From assembly GCA_019828595.1 (NCBI GenBank), contig JAHQRK010000014.1, positions 682,001 to 746,000 of the forward strand: 64,000 nucleotides of DNA, read 5' to 3'. Source of the DNA: Aphanomyces cochlioides (lineage: Eukaryota; Oomycota; Saprolegniomycetes; Saprolegniales; Verrucalvaceae). The position numbers and the translations under genes are program-made. Below, in pieces: positions 63,997 to 64,000 of this stretch. The notes below the pieces were generated by a model. It worked only from the letters and a program-made list of their open reading frames with translations. It ran no database searches and was not told the origin of the DNA. Each line of letters begins with the position of its first letter. Within the stretch, counting starts at the first letter, position 1.

Positions 63997-64000
63997 ATTG

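Larger units (their letters stand above)
62280..64000 (+). repeat. palindrome C, right arm (cut by window edge)
   Basis: Mirror of 58984-60704, including copy 11 and about 240 bases of its upstream DNA. Confidence 0.9.

Noticed and set aside
1..64000. CRISPR arrays, bacterial operons or riboswitches
   Set aside because: No regularly spaced short direct repeats; gene structure, promoters and transposons are eukaryotic.

Overview
This window looks like an oomycete nuclear genome, plausibly a saprolegnian such as Aphanomyces, although the sequence alone cannot fix the genus. The evidence: intron-free transporter genes with short 5' leaders; initiator (YCAYTYY) and flanking (CAWTTTNYY) core-promoter motifs just upstream of the start codons; a Harbinger-type transposon with its SANT/Myb-like partner protein; and a Ty3/Gypsy element with two RNase H domains. 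No rRNA, canonical tRNA or CRISPR array is visible.

The host content is one gene family: eleven amino acid/auxin permease (AAAP) transporter genes, nine intact and two broken by single-base frameshifts, plus three relics. They form two subgroups. Genes at 3.3, 8.1, 11.7, 18.6, 22.1 and 29.0 kb share one type of upstream region (block A). Genes at 35.2, 55.5, 59.0 and 62.5 kb share another (block B). A divergent gene at 31.8 kb lies downstream of the 35.2 kb gene, and relics of it lie downstream of the 55.5 and 59.0 kb genes, which suggests an ancestral two-gene unit.

Layout: 0.5-1.7 kb, truncated pogo-type transposase; 2-4.7 kb, AAAP relic and gene; 5.85-7.22 kb, foldback element with tRNA-like promoter boxes; 8.0-13.2 kb, palindrome A (two mirrored AAAP genes); about 12.3-29.9 kb, palindrome B, overlapping A and carrying in each arm an AAAP gene, a Harbinger element and a nested MITE; 30.5-36.7 kb, three more AAAP genes and a TIR element; 37-39 kb, hairpins and a Mutator-like element with a 10-bp target duplication; 39.5-51.3 kb, one Ty3/Gypsy LTR retrotransposon; 51.3-55.5 kb, degenerate TE-rich DNA; 55.5-64 kb, block-B AAAP genes ending in palindrome C, which runs off the window.

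The recurring theme is inverted duplication at every scale, from 15-bp perfect hairpins to arms of about 8 kb, with gene conversion and chimeric genes between paralogous transporters. The most unusual non-host signals are in the retrotransposon: a textbook -1 frameshift site, a second catalytically complete RNase H, long antisense Cys/His-motif ORFs before the 3' LTR, and a strongly over-represented heptamer read in all three frames.
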